DNA of 64,000 nt from Termitomyces sp. T153. Its lineage: Eukaryota > Basidiomycota > Agaricomycetes > Agaricales > Lyophyllaceae. Below the pieces are notes generated by a model, which saw nothing but the letters and a program-made list of their open reading frames with translations, did no database searches and was not told the DNA's origin. Position 1 is the stretch's first letter. The number at the start of each line of letters is the position of its first letter. Below, in pieces: positions 43,894 through 55,326 of the stretch. The translations under genes and the position numbers were made by a program. The stretch spans positions 183,433-247,432 of the forward strand of contig JACKQL020000071.1 of the NCBI GenBank assembly GCA_018296165.2, read 5' to 3'.

Positions 43894-45034
43894 ATGCGTG
43901 TCTCTGTTTTTCTTGCAACAGTTGGTGCTTTTGTTCTGTCAGTTTCAACAGGTAAGTCTTTGCTTTCGGCCTCAGCCCTCATGAACAATATCCGATGACC
44001 TTCGAAGTTGCTGCAGAGGATGCCGCTGAACCCGCTGTCGTCGCCAGTGCGGTTTTCCCAGAAGCTAACCCGTTCGGTCGTAGGTGTCTATCTCCGACCG
44101 TCTGTACCTGTTGACTCCTTAGTATTCATTATGATATAGACGTCGTCAACGGAGAAAAGAATTCACTCCTGCTGAATATAGAGAACAAATCTGGTCGTAA
44201 TGTTACTTTGATCAACATTTCAGGATCTGTATCGCACCCGGAAACTCACCGCTTGGTGAAAAATGTATGTCAGCTGGGCTTTTCTGTCTTGAAGCTAGTG
44301 ATCTTGACTTTATGTGCTCATAGCTCACCACAACGAAGTTCGGAGTTACTCTTCCTGAAGATGTCAAATTGGAACTTCCTTACGCATTCTACAGCGAGTA
44401 CATATTACTTCCTTCCTTCTCAGCTTTAAATTGATATCATCGCAGGTTCAAAGTAATTCCTTGTACAGCCTGTGTTTCTTGCTTCTGATCCTGATATTGT
44501 TTGTAGCCGGGTGACCTCCGCTTGAGCGTTTGGCTTGAACACTCTACCGACGTATGCTGTCGAATGCCTTTATCAGAACGAGCTGTTTATTAATTTCGAA
44601 CAGGGCGAGACATACCGCGTTTCCGTGTATGATTCAGTGGTTACCATTGTGGAACCTGAGATTTCGATTCTCGACTTCAAACTGTAGGTTTTTTACGTTC
44701 CTCGATCTGAGTCGGAGAGCCAAGGCTGACGTATCATCCCAGTATTGCTACGTACTTGATGGTCGCTACAATTCTTGGTGGCCTAGCTTACTTAGCTTAT
44801 CTGAACTTTGTGCCGCAAACGAGATCTCGATCCAAAAAGTCTTTTACGTCTTCACAACCCTCAGCAACTACTACTGCGACCACAACGGGTGCCGGAAGCT
44901 ACCAAGAAGAGTGGATTCCTGAACACCACCTCAAGAAATTCAAGAAATCCAGTGGTGCAGCTACTAGTGGAGATGAGATCAGTGGAAGTGAGCTCAGTAG
45001 TACTGAAGGCAGGAAACGAAAGGGCAAAAAGTAA
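43894..45034 (+). CDS. IRC22: Translocon-associated protein alpha subunit (TRAP-alpha; Irc22 family)
   Basis: Eight exons (43894-43951, 44008-44079, 44140-44264, 44324-44397, 44446-44452, 44507-44551, 44604-44683, 44743-45034) give 250 residues. A signal peptide (MRVSVFLATVGAFVLSVST) is followed by a luminal beta-sandwich domain (NSLLLNIENKSGRNVTLINI, TKFGVTLPEDVKLELPYAFY, RVSVYDSVVTIVEPEISILD). One membrane helix (YLMVATILGGLAYLAYLNFV) leads to a basic cytosolic tail ending GRKRKGKK. In animals TRAP-alpha sits beside the Sec61 channel and helps insert certain secretory proteins; Irc22 is the yeast relative. Exon 5 is only 7 nt and encodes the last base of Glu plus Phe-Lys in SEFKPGDLRL, which keeps the family sequence intact. 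The gene lies alone between a LINE and a gene fragment. Confidence 0.92.
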
Positions 45035-45064
45035 TTCCGCTGCTGGATTGATGTGTCGATCTGC

Positions 45065-45740
45065 CTATAGGAGAATGTATTCTTGAAAATTTTTTATAAT
45101 CTTATTTTCCTCAGCTGGGTAATTTGGTTTCACAGATGGCCTTGTCGAAGAAAGACCCAATTGGCAGGATGGTCCTTGTAAGTCACATTCTGGAAAAGCA
45201 GCCACAGCCGCGATAGAAAGTGCGTGCGTCACTGAATTTGGTAAACTGGGTGATGCTACCAAGGAAAAGCTCTCTGAATTTTGGGCATTCATGCAAGAAG
45301 TCGTCATTGTTCAAGTCAGGCGACGCGCTGGGACTAATTGACCTTCAAGAATCGATATTTCTCTTGGTATACAAGCCAGAAAGAGGATATGCTTGAAATG
45401 GCGATTGATGTTTCGTGTAATGCATTTGATCCTGCTTCAAAGGCCGCAATGCCATCCGGGTATGCACTCAGGATATTCGACTTGACGAGACCACGGAATA
45501 AGACGGTCCTTGGATAGGAATTCCTCCAGATGCTCGAGATCAGATCGATATAAAGCCAGTGGGAGCTTAGACGATTTAGGACGTTGAAAAAATGAAGTGA
45601 GGACTGGGCTATTTTTTCGTGCGTCTGTGCTTTGATAGGAGGCCATGGGAGACGGATATCAATTCACCAGGCTGCAAAGAGGTCTTCCAAGATTTCAACC
45701 AGTTCCGCGTAGGAAAATGTTCCCCAGATTCTCAAAAGAC
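45065..45740 (-). pseudogene. Fragment of an unrecognised host gene cut by copia 3
   Basis: CpG-rich minus-strand exon-like pieces include about 45720-45665 (FSYAELVEILEDLFAA), about 45625-45480 (KNSPVLTSFFQRPKSSKLPL, LEHLEEFLSKDRLIPWSRQ), about 45480-45340 (NILSAYPDGIAAFEAGSNAL, SFWLVYQEKYRFLK) and about 45320-45190 (ASPDLNNDDFLHECPKFREL). They could be joined by short introns. The 5' side ends where copia 3 begins at about 45.74 kb, so the N-terminus is probably missing. It is convergent with TRAP-alpha with only about 30 bp between coding ends. Family not recognised. Confidence 0.4.
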
Positions 45741-46168
45741 ATGAGACTTGATCACTGAAATTGTAGCTCTGTTCCAAGAACTAATACCCTCAGTCATTTA
45801 TACTAGACTGTGGGTAAGTTCTTACTTCTACATCATTGGTCACTTGTTTACTCATACTGTACTCAATACAATTGCTATTATTAAGTGCAGTATACTAATA
45901 TCAGTCCATTATACTAGACTGAGGAATTTCTCTTATTACATGCTTTAAATTAGGGTTCTAACGGGTTATGGGATATTGCTGCCCATACTCTCTGATCTAC
46001 ATTGGAACCCCTTATACACCCACGCATATCACATCTCAACATCACTCCTTGGGACCTGAACCCAATCAATTGATTGTGTATTTCTTGCATCACTATCTGA
46101 TTGTATCTCAAGGAACTGTGTCTCTCTTGTTTTAGCAAGTCCAGTGTTTGTCTCTCAAACACTGAGCT

Positions 46169-47387
46169 ATGGGATCCACACTCCCTGCTACTCCCACAAC
46201 TATGCCAACTGTATCCAACACATCTCTCATGTCAATTGTTCTGGTGTCTGATGCTGCCTACCCACAAATTAGTCTTGCTAAACTTAATGCCCACTGGCCA
46301 GCCTTGGAAATGCCATTTGATCATGCCATGGGCAAATTCACAAAGTGGTCCATGAAACTCAAAATATTTCTCTGGCAAACTGGCCTAGACAGATATATCT
46401 TTGCCCCTGAGAAGCAACCAGACCATCTTATCAGGCAACCCAATCCAAACACAAAACCTACTTTGTATGTCAATTGGCTTGACCTGATCATTGGTGTTAT
46501 CTGCACTGCCATGTCTGAGGCCAAACAAGAAGGATTGGTCACAGATGGGAGTACCAAGAAATGCTATCACATGTTGAAATTGAGAACACACTATGAGGAA
46601 CCTGTAAAGCAGGTCACATTGATCTGCAAAGTTCTTTCAATGTATGCTCCTGTCTGTAAGCCCATTGGGATTACTGCCTGTAAGGTCTGCAAATCAATCA
46701 ACTGCACATCTGCAATCAGAGTCATCAACAAGGATCTACTCAAGTGCATTGCCTTACTCAACTGTATCAACAAGTCTTTTGAATCAGTACAGACTCGGGT
46801 TTCATGTGGCCTTACTGACTCAACAAAGGGGAAAAAGTATATCTCCACAGATATTTAAAAGTTATTTCAGACCATAAATAGCCTCACCAATCTCTCAAAA
46901 TCATCCACTGATACTGCTCTCATTGTGAAGTCCTCAACTTAAAACCACCACCATGGTCCTGGTTTTCTCTGCTGCAAACTACTATAAAGTTGGCCATCAA
47001 TGTCATGGACACACCAAGCAATGGTGCATCAGGCCTGGTGGGGGAATGGTTGGCAAGACCATAGAGGAATCAAAGGCCACATCCAAGGCTGTGCAAGGAG
47101 GAGGGAAAACAGCAACAGGAGGAGGTACTAAGGCACCTACAGGATCAAGTGGTAATACAAAGATAAGTATAGTGGTCAAAGGTCTGGATGAACAGGCCTA
47201 TCTTGTCAGCACCACTCACCTTCAAAAAATCCAGATTGAAACTGCCAAGAATGTCATTACAGAATTTGCTGGCATTGCCTCCACCACCCCTAATAACTTG
47301 ACTGACTTCTTTGAATATCAAGGATTTATGGCCATGGAGGGTGATGTCAACCATTTTGGCAACAAACTAAAGATATCAATTGGCTAG
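46169..47387 (+). pseudogene. Copia 3 gag
   Basis: The 229-residue frame 46169-46858 (ISLAKLNAHWPALEMPFDHA, FTKWSMKLKIFLWQTGLDRY) is copia gag. After stops, 46953-47387 has a degenerate knuckle VGHQCHGHTKQWC with a Gly/Thr-rich linker. The protease follows at about 47490 as FYLDSGTTIHISP with an intact DSGT, in a frame soon broken. Confidence 0.78.
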
Positions 47388-47879
47388 AACAACAATGCTC
47401 TCTGTGACTCCAAAACCATTCTTGCCACTACTGTAATTACACCACTCAATCAAGCTAAACAAACAACACTGGTGTCCCTCAATGAAAAACCATTTTACTT
47501 GGATTCAGGCACAACCATCCACATCTCCCCCTGCAGGTTTGACTTTGTAACACTACAGGCAATACCACCCTGTGCTATAAGGGAATTGGTGGCTCATTGA
47601 TCATGGCCATTGGAATAGGGAGAATTCAACTTCACATTTGAAACCAAGCTGAAATTGTGCTCAAAAACACACTTGACATTCCTACTTGTCACTGGTATGA
47701 ATGTGTCCATCACATTCAACAATACTGGCATTACTATCCTTGACAGCAGCTCCTATGCATGTGCAATCATGTATCAGAAATAGATACATCATGGATTTAG
47801 TCAACAACTATACCACTATGGCATGGTCCATTCCCCTGGAGTCTAAGAGTGATGTGTTCTCAGCCCTGCAAACTTAAGG

Positions 47880-48475
47880 AAAGGCAAGAGAACTGGAGAC
47901 TAATAAACATGTTGGCATTTACCATACAGGTAATGATGGCAAACTCAAGAATCATCAGATGAGGGACTGGCTTGCATCTACCAGCTCTAGACAACAGTTT
48001 GGAGTCAGCACATGGAACACGTTGAATGCATGCACAGAATGCTACAAGGCAAGGCACAGACTATGAGACTTGCTTGTGTCAAAATGTGTCAAATCAATGT
48101 GGGACAAATTCTATCTGACAGCCACACATCTACATGAGAAGACACCAACAAAATCACTAAAGGGGAAAACCCCATTTGAACTCTAGTATGAGCATATCTC
48201 AGACTTGAAATAGGATGTTGAGCATTCACAACCCAAAGCTCAATGCATGAGGGATTGAATGTATATTGATTGGGTATGGGGCAAATTCTAAAACCTACCA
48301 ATGTTACATCCCACAAACTGAGAAGATCTACAAGTCTTATCATGTAGGATTTCTCAAATGGCATGAGGGACATCCAATTGAGTTCAAAACAACTGAACCT
48401 GCCCCAACTATGAATGATCACCCAAATAGAAAGCCAGTCAACAAGCATGTGCACAATTATAGGAGAGGACAATGA
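47880..48475 (+). pseudogene. Copia 3 integrase remnants
   Basis: Plus-strand relics GNDGKLKNHQMRDWLAST, CTECYKARHRL, MWDKFYLTATHLHEKTPTKS and IGYGANSKTYQCYIPQTEKI are in integrase order, with many stops. Confidence 0.7.
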
Positions 48476-48530
48476 CAAAAGCAAATTAGCCAAATGACTA
48501 ATCCTGCATATACAGTGACTTAAAAAACTG

Positions 48531-49263
48531 TCTCAAATGTTTTATACCTTTTGAAAGATGACATTGGCATGAAGGATGGGAAGTACTTGAAATTCTGGTT
48601 AAATCATGTAAAATACTATAGCATCATAGCTGCAAATTGCCTTTAGGTTTATGTAATTTGAATCAGAACCAATGGAGTAATGAACATTTTAAAATATTGA
48701 CTTATTGTGACAATTTGTTGAGCCTCTTTAACTTTGCATGTTTATCCCTATTTTAGTCAGAAATAAAGAGTAAGTATGTGGAGTATCAACAGAGTCATGG
48801 ATAAGTGCCAGGAAATAGAAAAGATTGGGAAACTATACAGAACTATGGTAATATCGAGACTAGCCTACTAACTGTAGTGAAATGGTATTTATAGGAGTGC
48901 TTTTGGGAGGTCTTGGAGCTGGGAATGGGTTACAGATATAGTTACAGGTCTGGGACATGTTCCAAGACCTGAACTGGAGTGGCAGTGCCAAGACAGGGTT
49001 TGGTGGCACTGCCAGGGGTCTTGGGCAGATGCAGGGCAAGTGTAGGGTGAGTGTGGGAGTCCTGTGGAAGAAATCTAGAGGTTCTGACTTAATGAGAAAG
49101 GGTCTTGATGCAGTATTGATGGACTGATGGCAGGGCTGATAGCAGAAATGATGGGATGGTGGGGCTGATGGCAGAAGTGATGGTAGAATCAAGAATCTTG
49201 GGAGCCTCTACTTGTGAATGGTGTATTGAAAACACTCCCATGAGTCCCTGTTGAAGTTTTGGG
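48531..49263. other. Repeat-like region without a recognised gene
   Basis: This region is CpG-poor. From 48.87 to 49.2 kb it is rich in short G-rich near-repeats (gggtcttg, tgatggcag, gatggtggggctg). No protein family is recognised. Confidence 0.35.
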
Positions 49264-50759
49264 GTGTTTGCTAACCCTATTGAGTGTAAAATTTGTATGC
49301 TTCACAAAGATGTTTGCACTTTCTCTCTCCTGGAGCTGGGCTCTCAATGGGCCTGCAATGTATGTGATGAGTGCCATGACCAGCACTTGCAATGCTTGTT
49401 ATGCATAGAGTGGGAGAGGGAGTTTTCTCAAAGGCAAGAATTACAGGCAGGGAGTTCAGGTGCAGTTTAGGGGTTGGGATAAGAGTGGGATCAGGGCCAG
49501 GGTAGTCTCAGGTCAGGGGGTTGTTGCTCTACAGGCCCAGGTTAAGGTGGTCATTACTCATTGGACATTGGATTGGACCATGGCCCCTTGTTCACCTTGG
49601 AGTTTGTGTCAGACAGAGGTCAGGAAGGAGGAAAATAAGCTAGCAAGGAACAATTTGCCTGTCCCCATGCCCATAGACAAAAGCAAGGAGCATGCAGTTC
49701 CTCTCTTCATTCCTAAGAGTTCCTTGGAAATGTTCAACATGGAGTCTGAGGAGTTTCCTTTGCATTATCTGTGGTTCAAGTTGGAGGAGGAGGAGCCCAG
49801 TGGTTCTGAGTTTGCAGAGGCAAACAAGGAGAAGCATTGTGCTGAGTTGCCAAGTGGTCTTAATCATGCCTAGATGGTGCCACTGTCCTTGCCTTTTACT
49901 CAGGCATTCTTGCATCTGACTGGTTTCCCCCTAGCCTTCAGCCCATTGCCTAAGAATGCCCAGCTCCATCAGCAATCAGAGCTAGTCCAAGGGCAGGTGT
50001 CCCAGCTCCAAGATGAAAACAAGCAGCTCTTGCTGCACCATTCTGAGCTGGTCCATGAGTTACAGGTGCATGACAAGTTGGTCTGGGAGTTGGAGGAGGC
50101 CATAGTGAGTTAAGGAGAGCAGTTGGCAGAGTGCCAGCAGCAGTTTTATGTACAGTCATTGGAGGTAATCTGGTGGTGTACCCTGGCAGAAGAGTGGCAG
50201 CACAAGATGCAAGCATGGTTGGCAAACCTCCAGGAAGTGGGAGTCCAGGCAGTTTCAGTGGCCTAGGGTGGTGGAGCTCAGGTGGTGGGGCCCATTGATC
50301 AGGTTAAGGGCAGTTTGCAGAGTGACATGGTGCAAGAGTGTATGCAAGACAAGGGTTCACTGGGATGGGAAGGCAACTCATAATAGTTGGAGGACCAGCA
50401 AAAGTAGCCCATCAGCAGGAGTGGCTGATCACCCATGTATTGGAGCTCCAAGTCCAGTCCCATAGTGAGCAATCATTGTGCTTTTCTCATATTGGAGAGT
50501 ACTGATTGGGGTAGAGTGGTTCTGGCATTATTGGGCCCTCCTGGATGGGGTTGCATCTGTGGGTTTGTTTGTTCAGAATGGGCTCCGGTCAATTTTCCTG
50601 CAATACTATCTTTCCAGGCAGGTGAGGGCAGGCTTGGACCAGCTTAACCAAAAGGAAGAGAGCCACCAGGCCCTGTCATTCTCTCAGAATGCTCACTTGA
50701 AGCAGCAGGCATCCAATGTGATTGAGCCATTGCCTATCCAGGTAGAGGCATTGATGTAG
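49264..50759 (+). pseudogene. Cys-rich and coiled-coil repeat ORFs of unknown family
   Basis: Frame 49264-49470 has a cysteine pattern CKICMLHKDVC, ACNVCDECHDQHLQCLLC. It is followed by 49460-49873 (acidic, FNMESEEFPLHYLWFKLEEE) and 49874-50113 with a clear coiled coil (QLHQQSELVQGQVSQLQDEN, HHSELVHELQVHDKLVWELE). They overlap in order on one strand and look like pieces of one protein with an N-terminal zinc-binding box and a C-terminal coiled coil. CpG is nearly absent, so I treat it as repetitive. No RT, integrase or transposase motif is present. Confidence 0.45.
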
Positions 50760-51576
50760 CTGTGCAAAGAGATGTCTCATTTGTTCAGTTGCAGTTGAAA
50801 ACAGCAGGCACCTTTGCCAAGTTCAGTTGATGTATTGGTGTTGTGGGCTGGCTCAAAGGTGATCAACTTGACAGAGGACCAATCAGAAGCAGAGGAGCAA
50901 CAGAAGCAGTCAAGCTCAGACTCATTCTGAAAGTATTATAGCAGCTTCCTACCCTGTACATATACTCTTTCTTGATGCAACATTGATATCTTTCCTACAG
51001 TCTCAGCTGCTTGTTGCAAACTGGGGGTTATGTGGGGGAGTGAGGCATTGAGGGTGCATCAGAAACATTGGAAGTGCTGGAGGTGTTGGGGCAGGTGATG
51101 GTATTGAGGCACTAGGAAAATTGGGGTGTGTTGGGAGTGCCAGAATTAGTGATGGCATTAGGGTGCTGGGGCCTTGGGGATACTAGGCTGGTGATGGTAT
51201 CAGGATGTTGGGGGTGTCAGGGAAGTGATGGCATCAGGAGTGTTGGAGGATTTGGAGGGGGCTATCAGAGATGCCTGGAGGGGTGATGGCATTGTTGAGG
51301 CATGGGGGTAGATAAGATAGGGCAGGGCTCAGGAGGCAAATCAGAGGGTTTGAAGGAAGAAGGAATAGCATTGTAAGGGTTGGCTCAGAGCTTTGGGGGC
51401 TGAAAGAGTGGTAGTAGTAGAGGTAGTTAGTGAGTAAATAGGTAATGTATGGGGGCTTGCAGCATCAGAGCAGAGTAGAGTGCAAAAGAAAAAAGGAGAA
51501 AAAGAAAAAAGGAGAAAAAGAAAAAAGGGAGAGGGGTACATACAAGCAGAAGTTGAATCCCTCATAAATCTAAGGG
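50760..51576. other. G-rich degenerate repeat and polypurine stretch
   Basis: From 51000 to 51300 the plus strand repeats variants of 'gtgatggcat(t/c)agg...tgttgggg' at roughly 30-60 bp spacing, a worn tandem array. A purine-only block of aaaagaaaaaaggag units lies at 51483-51530. No gene. Confidence 0.45.
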
Positions 51577-51730
51577 ATGGGAGCTAAGCCCACTATTGTC
51601 CTTGTAGGTCAGGGGATCAGAGATCCCAGGGCTTGCAAGGGAAGAACCTGTGAAAGTCCTGGAGAGTGTTCAGAGCTCCTCCAAGATTGTCAAGGGGTTC
51701 CCATATATTGTCTTCTAGGCTGTACCCTAC

Positions 51731-53530
51731 TCACCAGACTGGATAATGCACCTTCCCTTGGTGGAGCCTGAAATTGAGGATCTTGTTGACTTTGTATTGG
51801 TCCTCTCCAACAGTCTCCACTGAAGGGGGAGGTTTGATCTTGTGTTTGTGGAAGGTGTCTGGAAAGTGTTGTTTGAGGAGTTGGACATGGAAAATGGGGT
51901 GGAGTCCCTTCATTTCCAGAGGAAGCTAGAGCTCATAGGCATGTAAAGAGACCTTTCAGAAAATTATGAATGGGCCTAGGTGCTTGTAGTTACAAGTTTG
52001 ATCAAGGGTTGCCAGATCTTGATGTGCCATTGGTCCAGCCAGACCAGAGAGCCTATGGGCCAGTCCAGGATAGGGTTCTGCTTGGATTTGGCATGTTCCC
52101 AGTACGCTTTGTTGGCAATGTTGATTTTCTGGCAGAGATTCTCCTGGAGTGTTCAGAGATTGTAAGCAACTTTGTGGGCAGCATGGGAGGGAATATTGCA
52201 GAGGGTGATGGAGAGACAGGAGTTGTATCCTTTGTTTGTAAAGAACAGAGAGACTCTAGTGGTGGAGTGGGATGAATTATTGTATGTGAACTTGGAAATG
52301 GAGAGCTCAGCACACCAGTTGTTCTGGAGGTAGTTTACATAGATTTAGAGGTATTGCTCCAAGAACTGGTTGGTGTGCTTGGTCTGCCTGTCAGTTTTGG
52401 AGTGATAAGCAGTGGAGAGATTGAACCAGATGTTGAGGGCTCAACAAGGGGACTGCTAGAACTTAGAGACAAAAAGGGCACCTCAGCTGGAGATGATGTT
52501 GTTAGGGAGCCCATGCTTTGTAAAGATGTGGGTAACAAATAGGCAGGCAAATTCTGGTGCATTGTTGGTTGTGTGGCAAGGAATAAAGACTGCCTGCTTT
52601 GTGAGGTGGAAAATGACTACTAGGATGGCATTCTATCCATCAGAGTCCAGGAGTTTAATGATGTAGTCCATGGAGATTGAAGACCAGGGTCTCTGTTTAA
52701 TGGGGAGGGCAAAAAGGGTTGGTGGCAAGGGGCTTTAGCACACAGGCAAGATTTGCAGGAGCAGATATACTGAGTGACATCCCTCTTGACACCTGGCCAG
52801 AAATACATATAATTTGCAGAGTTTTGCAGATTCCAGGGTGCCCTCAGAGTTTTTGGTTATAGTGCCATTGGAAGACATCTAGGCATAGTTGAGGCAGGTC
52901 TGGTACATATATCAGGCTGTGGCAAAGCAGAAGGGGGTTGTTGAGAGAGAGGGTAAAGGGATGTGGGGTCTCCTTGGAGTCAGTCAGGGCTGTTGGGTTG
53001 GAGCTAGGAGAAGGTGTAGGCTGGTTTGCAGGATTACAGGAGTCATTATTTTTAAAGTATTCATTCTTTGGGGTGCTTTGGATCTACTTGAGGAGTCCTT
53101 CTTTGTCAAGGAGCAGGGCAGAGTGGAGGTGTTCTGGAAAAATCATGACTTGTTTTTTCAGAGTGTTCCATTCTCCTTCAAAAGTCTTCTGAGGGTACAC
53201 ATTGTATTTTCAAGTGAGGGCATCAGGTTTTGCTTCAAAACATCTAGGGTGGTAGCAGATGATGAAGTCATATTCAGAGAGGGTTTTGGACCACTGGGCC
53301 TAGTGGCAGCTGAGTTGCTTTGTTGTAGTGAAGTACTGCAGATTTTTGTGGTTGGAATAGACTTGGATTTGGTGTCATGCACTCTTGAAGTATGTGTGCC
53401 ACTGCTTGGAAGCCTTAACAATGGCCAGGAGTTCCTTGTTGTAAATATTGTAGTTGAGTTCTATGGCAATTATTGAGCATGTGTAGAAGGCAATGGGTCA
53501 GAGGTCCTTTGATTCTGGGTCCTCCCTCCT
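51731..53530 (-). pseudogene. Gypsy RNase H - integrase - chromodomain
   Basis: RNase H relics: ELNYNIYNKELLAIVKAFK just below 53480, and WSKTLSEYDFIICYHPRCFE. The integrase zinc region reads HPGICKTLQ then MYFWPGVKRDVTQYICSCKS with CLCAK. The C-terminal module 51913-51731 has LHPIFHVQLLKQHFPDTF and VETVGEDQYKVNKILNFRL, then GKVHYPVW, typical of a gypsy chromodomain, which directs integration toward heterochromatin in relatives. Many stops. Confidence 0.75.
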
Positions 53531-53539
53531 AAACTCCAG

Positions 53540-54835
53540 ATGCCTCCACCCAAACCCAAGAGTCTACCAGAGTCCTCAGAGCTGCACACCACCAAGATCA
53601 TTGATGCTGCTCTCTTTGCATGACTGATCTGGGACAGAGTACAGGCATACAAGCTCCACATCTTGCCTGCAGAGCTGTGGATAGGCATGGGGGCCTCAGA
53701 GCCAGAAAATGCCACCATGCCCATAGAGAAGTCAGAGAAACAAATCCTTACAGAAGTTGTTCTCCCAGAATACCATGAATTTGCTAATGTGTTCTCTAAA
53801 GGCAGCACCCAAGAATTCTCCCTCCCTATTGACCCTGTGACAATGAGATCAACCTGGAGGACAGAGCCTTGCCACCCTTTGGAAAAGTCTACAACATGTT
53901 GGAAACTGAGCTTCAAGCACTCAAGGAGTACATCAACAAAATGCTTAGAAAAGGCTTTATATGACCCTCCACTGACCCTCCACCTCCCCTGCTGAAGCCC
54001 TAGTTCTCTTTGCAATGTAAGAAGGCAGTTATTTAAGGCTATGTGTTAACTATGAGGTTATGTGTCAACTACTAAGGACTCAACCAGTTCACTAAGGAGA
54101 ATTGATACCCCTTCCTCATTGGAGACCTAGTCAACTGTTTACAAAGCATAAAAATCTACATGAAGATTGACTTTCAGTCAGGATACAACAACATCTGCAT
54201 TGCTCTGGGTCACAAATGGAAAATGGCCTTCTGGACACACTATGGCCTCTTTGAATACCTTGTAATGCCCTTTGGAATGACAAACTTCCCCACTACCTTC
54301 CAATACTTCATAAATAACATCATCCACAATGTTGAATAATAAGATGAATGTGCCAGCATTGAAATGGTCATCCCATCTCCCTAACTCCTGAGACACTGAG
54401 GTAAACAGACTTGGGGCTCCAACTTCCAGGTACCACCTACATGCCAAGCTGGAGAAGTTTTCATTACACACCACTAAAGTGGAGTATCTTGGCATCATCA
54501 TATCCCTGGACAGAGTTTGCATGGATCCAAAGGAGGTTGAAGCCATTACCACCTGGCCCTGACCCTAGAACTTGAAGGAGCTCCAGTCCTTTTTCAGATT
54601 TGCCAACTTCTATTGATTGTTTATCAACAACTACTCTGGCATCACCAAACAACTCACCTGCCTAACCCAGAAGGATGCCCCCTAGGTCTTGAGCTTTGAA
54701 TACCAAAGCATCTTCAACCTCCTCAAATGAATTTTCACCACAGCACCCATCCTGAAACACTACAACCCAGACCTCCTCCTCATCCTCAAATGCAACACTT
54801 TGGACTATGCCCTCACTGGGATCCTGTTTTAGATG
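53540..54835 (+). pseudogene. Gypsy reverse transcriptase block, inverted
   Basis: Plus-strand relics in RT order: TEVVLPEYHEFANVFSKGST (about 53750), MKIDFQSGYNNICIALGHKW (about 54160), FEYLVMPFGMTNFPTTFQYF (about 54250), HAKLEKFSLHTTKVEYLGII (about 54440), FRFANFY (about 54595) and LLILKCNTLDYALTGILF (about 54775). The last motif normally leads straight into DPESKDL-PIAFY, which is found on the opposite strand at about 53530. Several frames and stops; not functional. Confidence 0.75.
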
Positions 54836-55326
54836 GTGTTAGGGTCCACAATACCTGTTCTGGAGGATGTTTAGGGGGAAGAAGTTAAAGGGGGATGGGG
54901 TTTGGAGTCATGTAAAAACTTGCAGAGTGGGGGAGGGGGTTTTGGGGCAATGGTTGATTTGCAGAGAAAGGAGGCTTTTGGGACAATGGTCAGTTTTTTG
55001 GGAAGAGGAAATTTTAGGACAATGATTGGTTGGTGGGGGGAGGAGCTTGTGGTTCCAGGGAGTTGTTATACTATTCTCCCCTTCAAGGTCCCTTAAGAGT
55101 GGTTGGTGGTGAGAGAAGGTGTTTGCTGAGAGGGGGGGTTGGTCTGGGTCTTCTTCTTTGACAGAGGGGGTGTGGCAGGACCAGAGCAAGATTCCTGCTG
55201 CCAGGTGAGTATTCCCTATCATGAAGGACAACATGGTCATGGTCTTTTAATCTATGTCAGAGTTGGCTTCATGCAGCCATGCTAGCCTTAGGATCAGTGG
55301 GTTGGATCAATGGAATTGTGTCATCA

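Larger units (their letters stand above)
45741..48530 (+). mobile_element. Truncated Ty1/copia element 3
   Basis: An LTR-like end (…TTCTAAC at about 45962) is followed by the primer site GGGTTATGGG and then gag, zinc knuckle, protease and integrase remnants on the plus strand. RT and RNase H are absent before sequence identity is lost near 48.5 kb. It is related to copia 1 by the primer site and by the integrase stretch WDKFYLTATHLHEKTPTKSL. The left LTR boundary could not be fixed. Confidence 0.75.
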
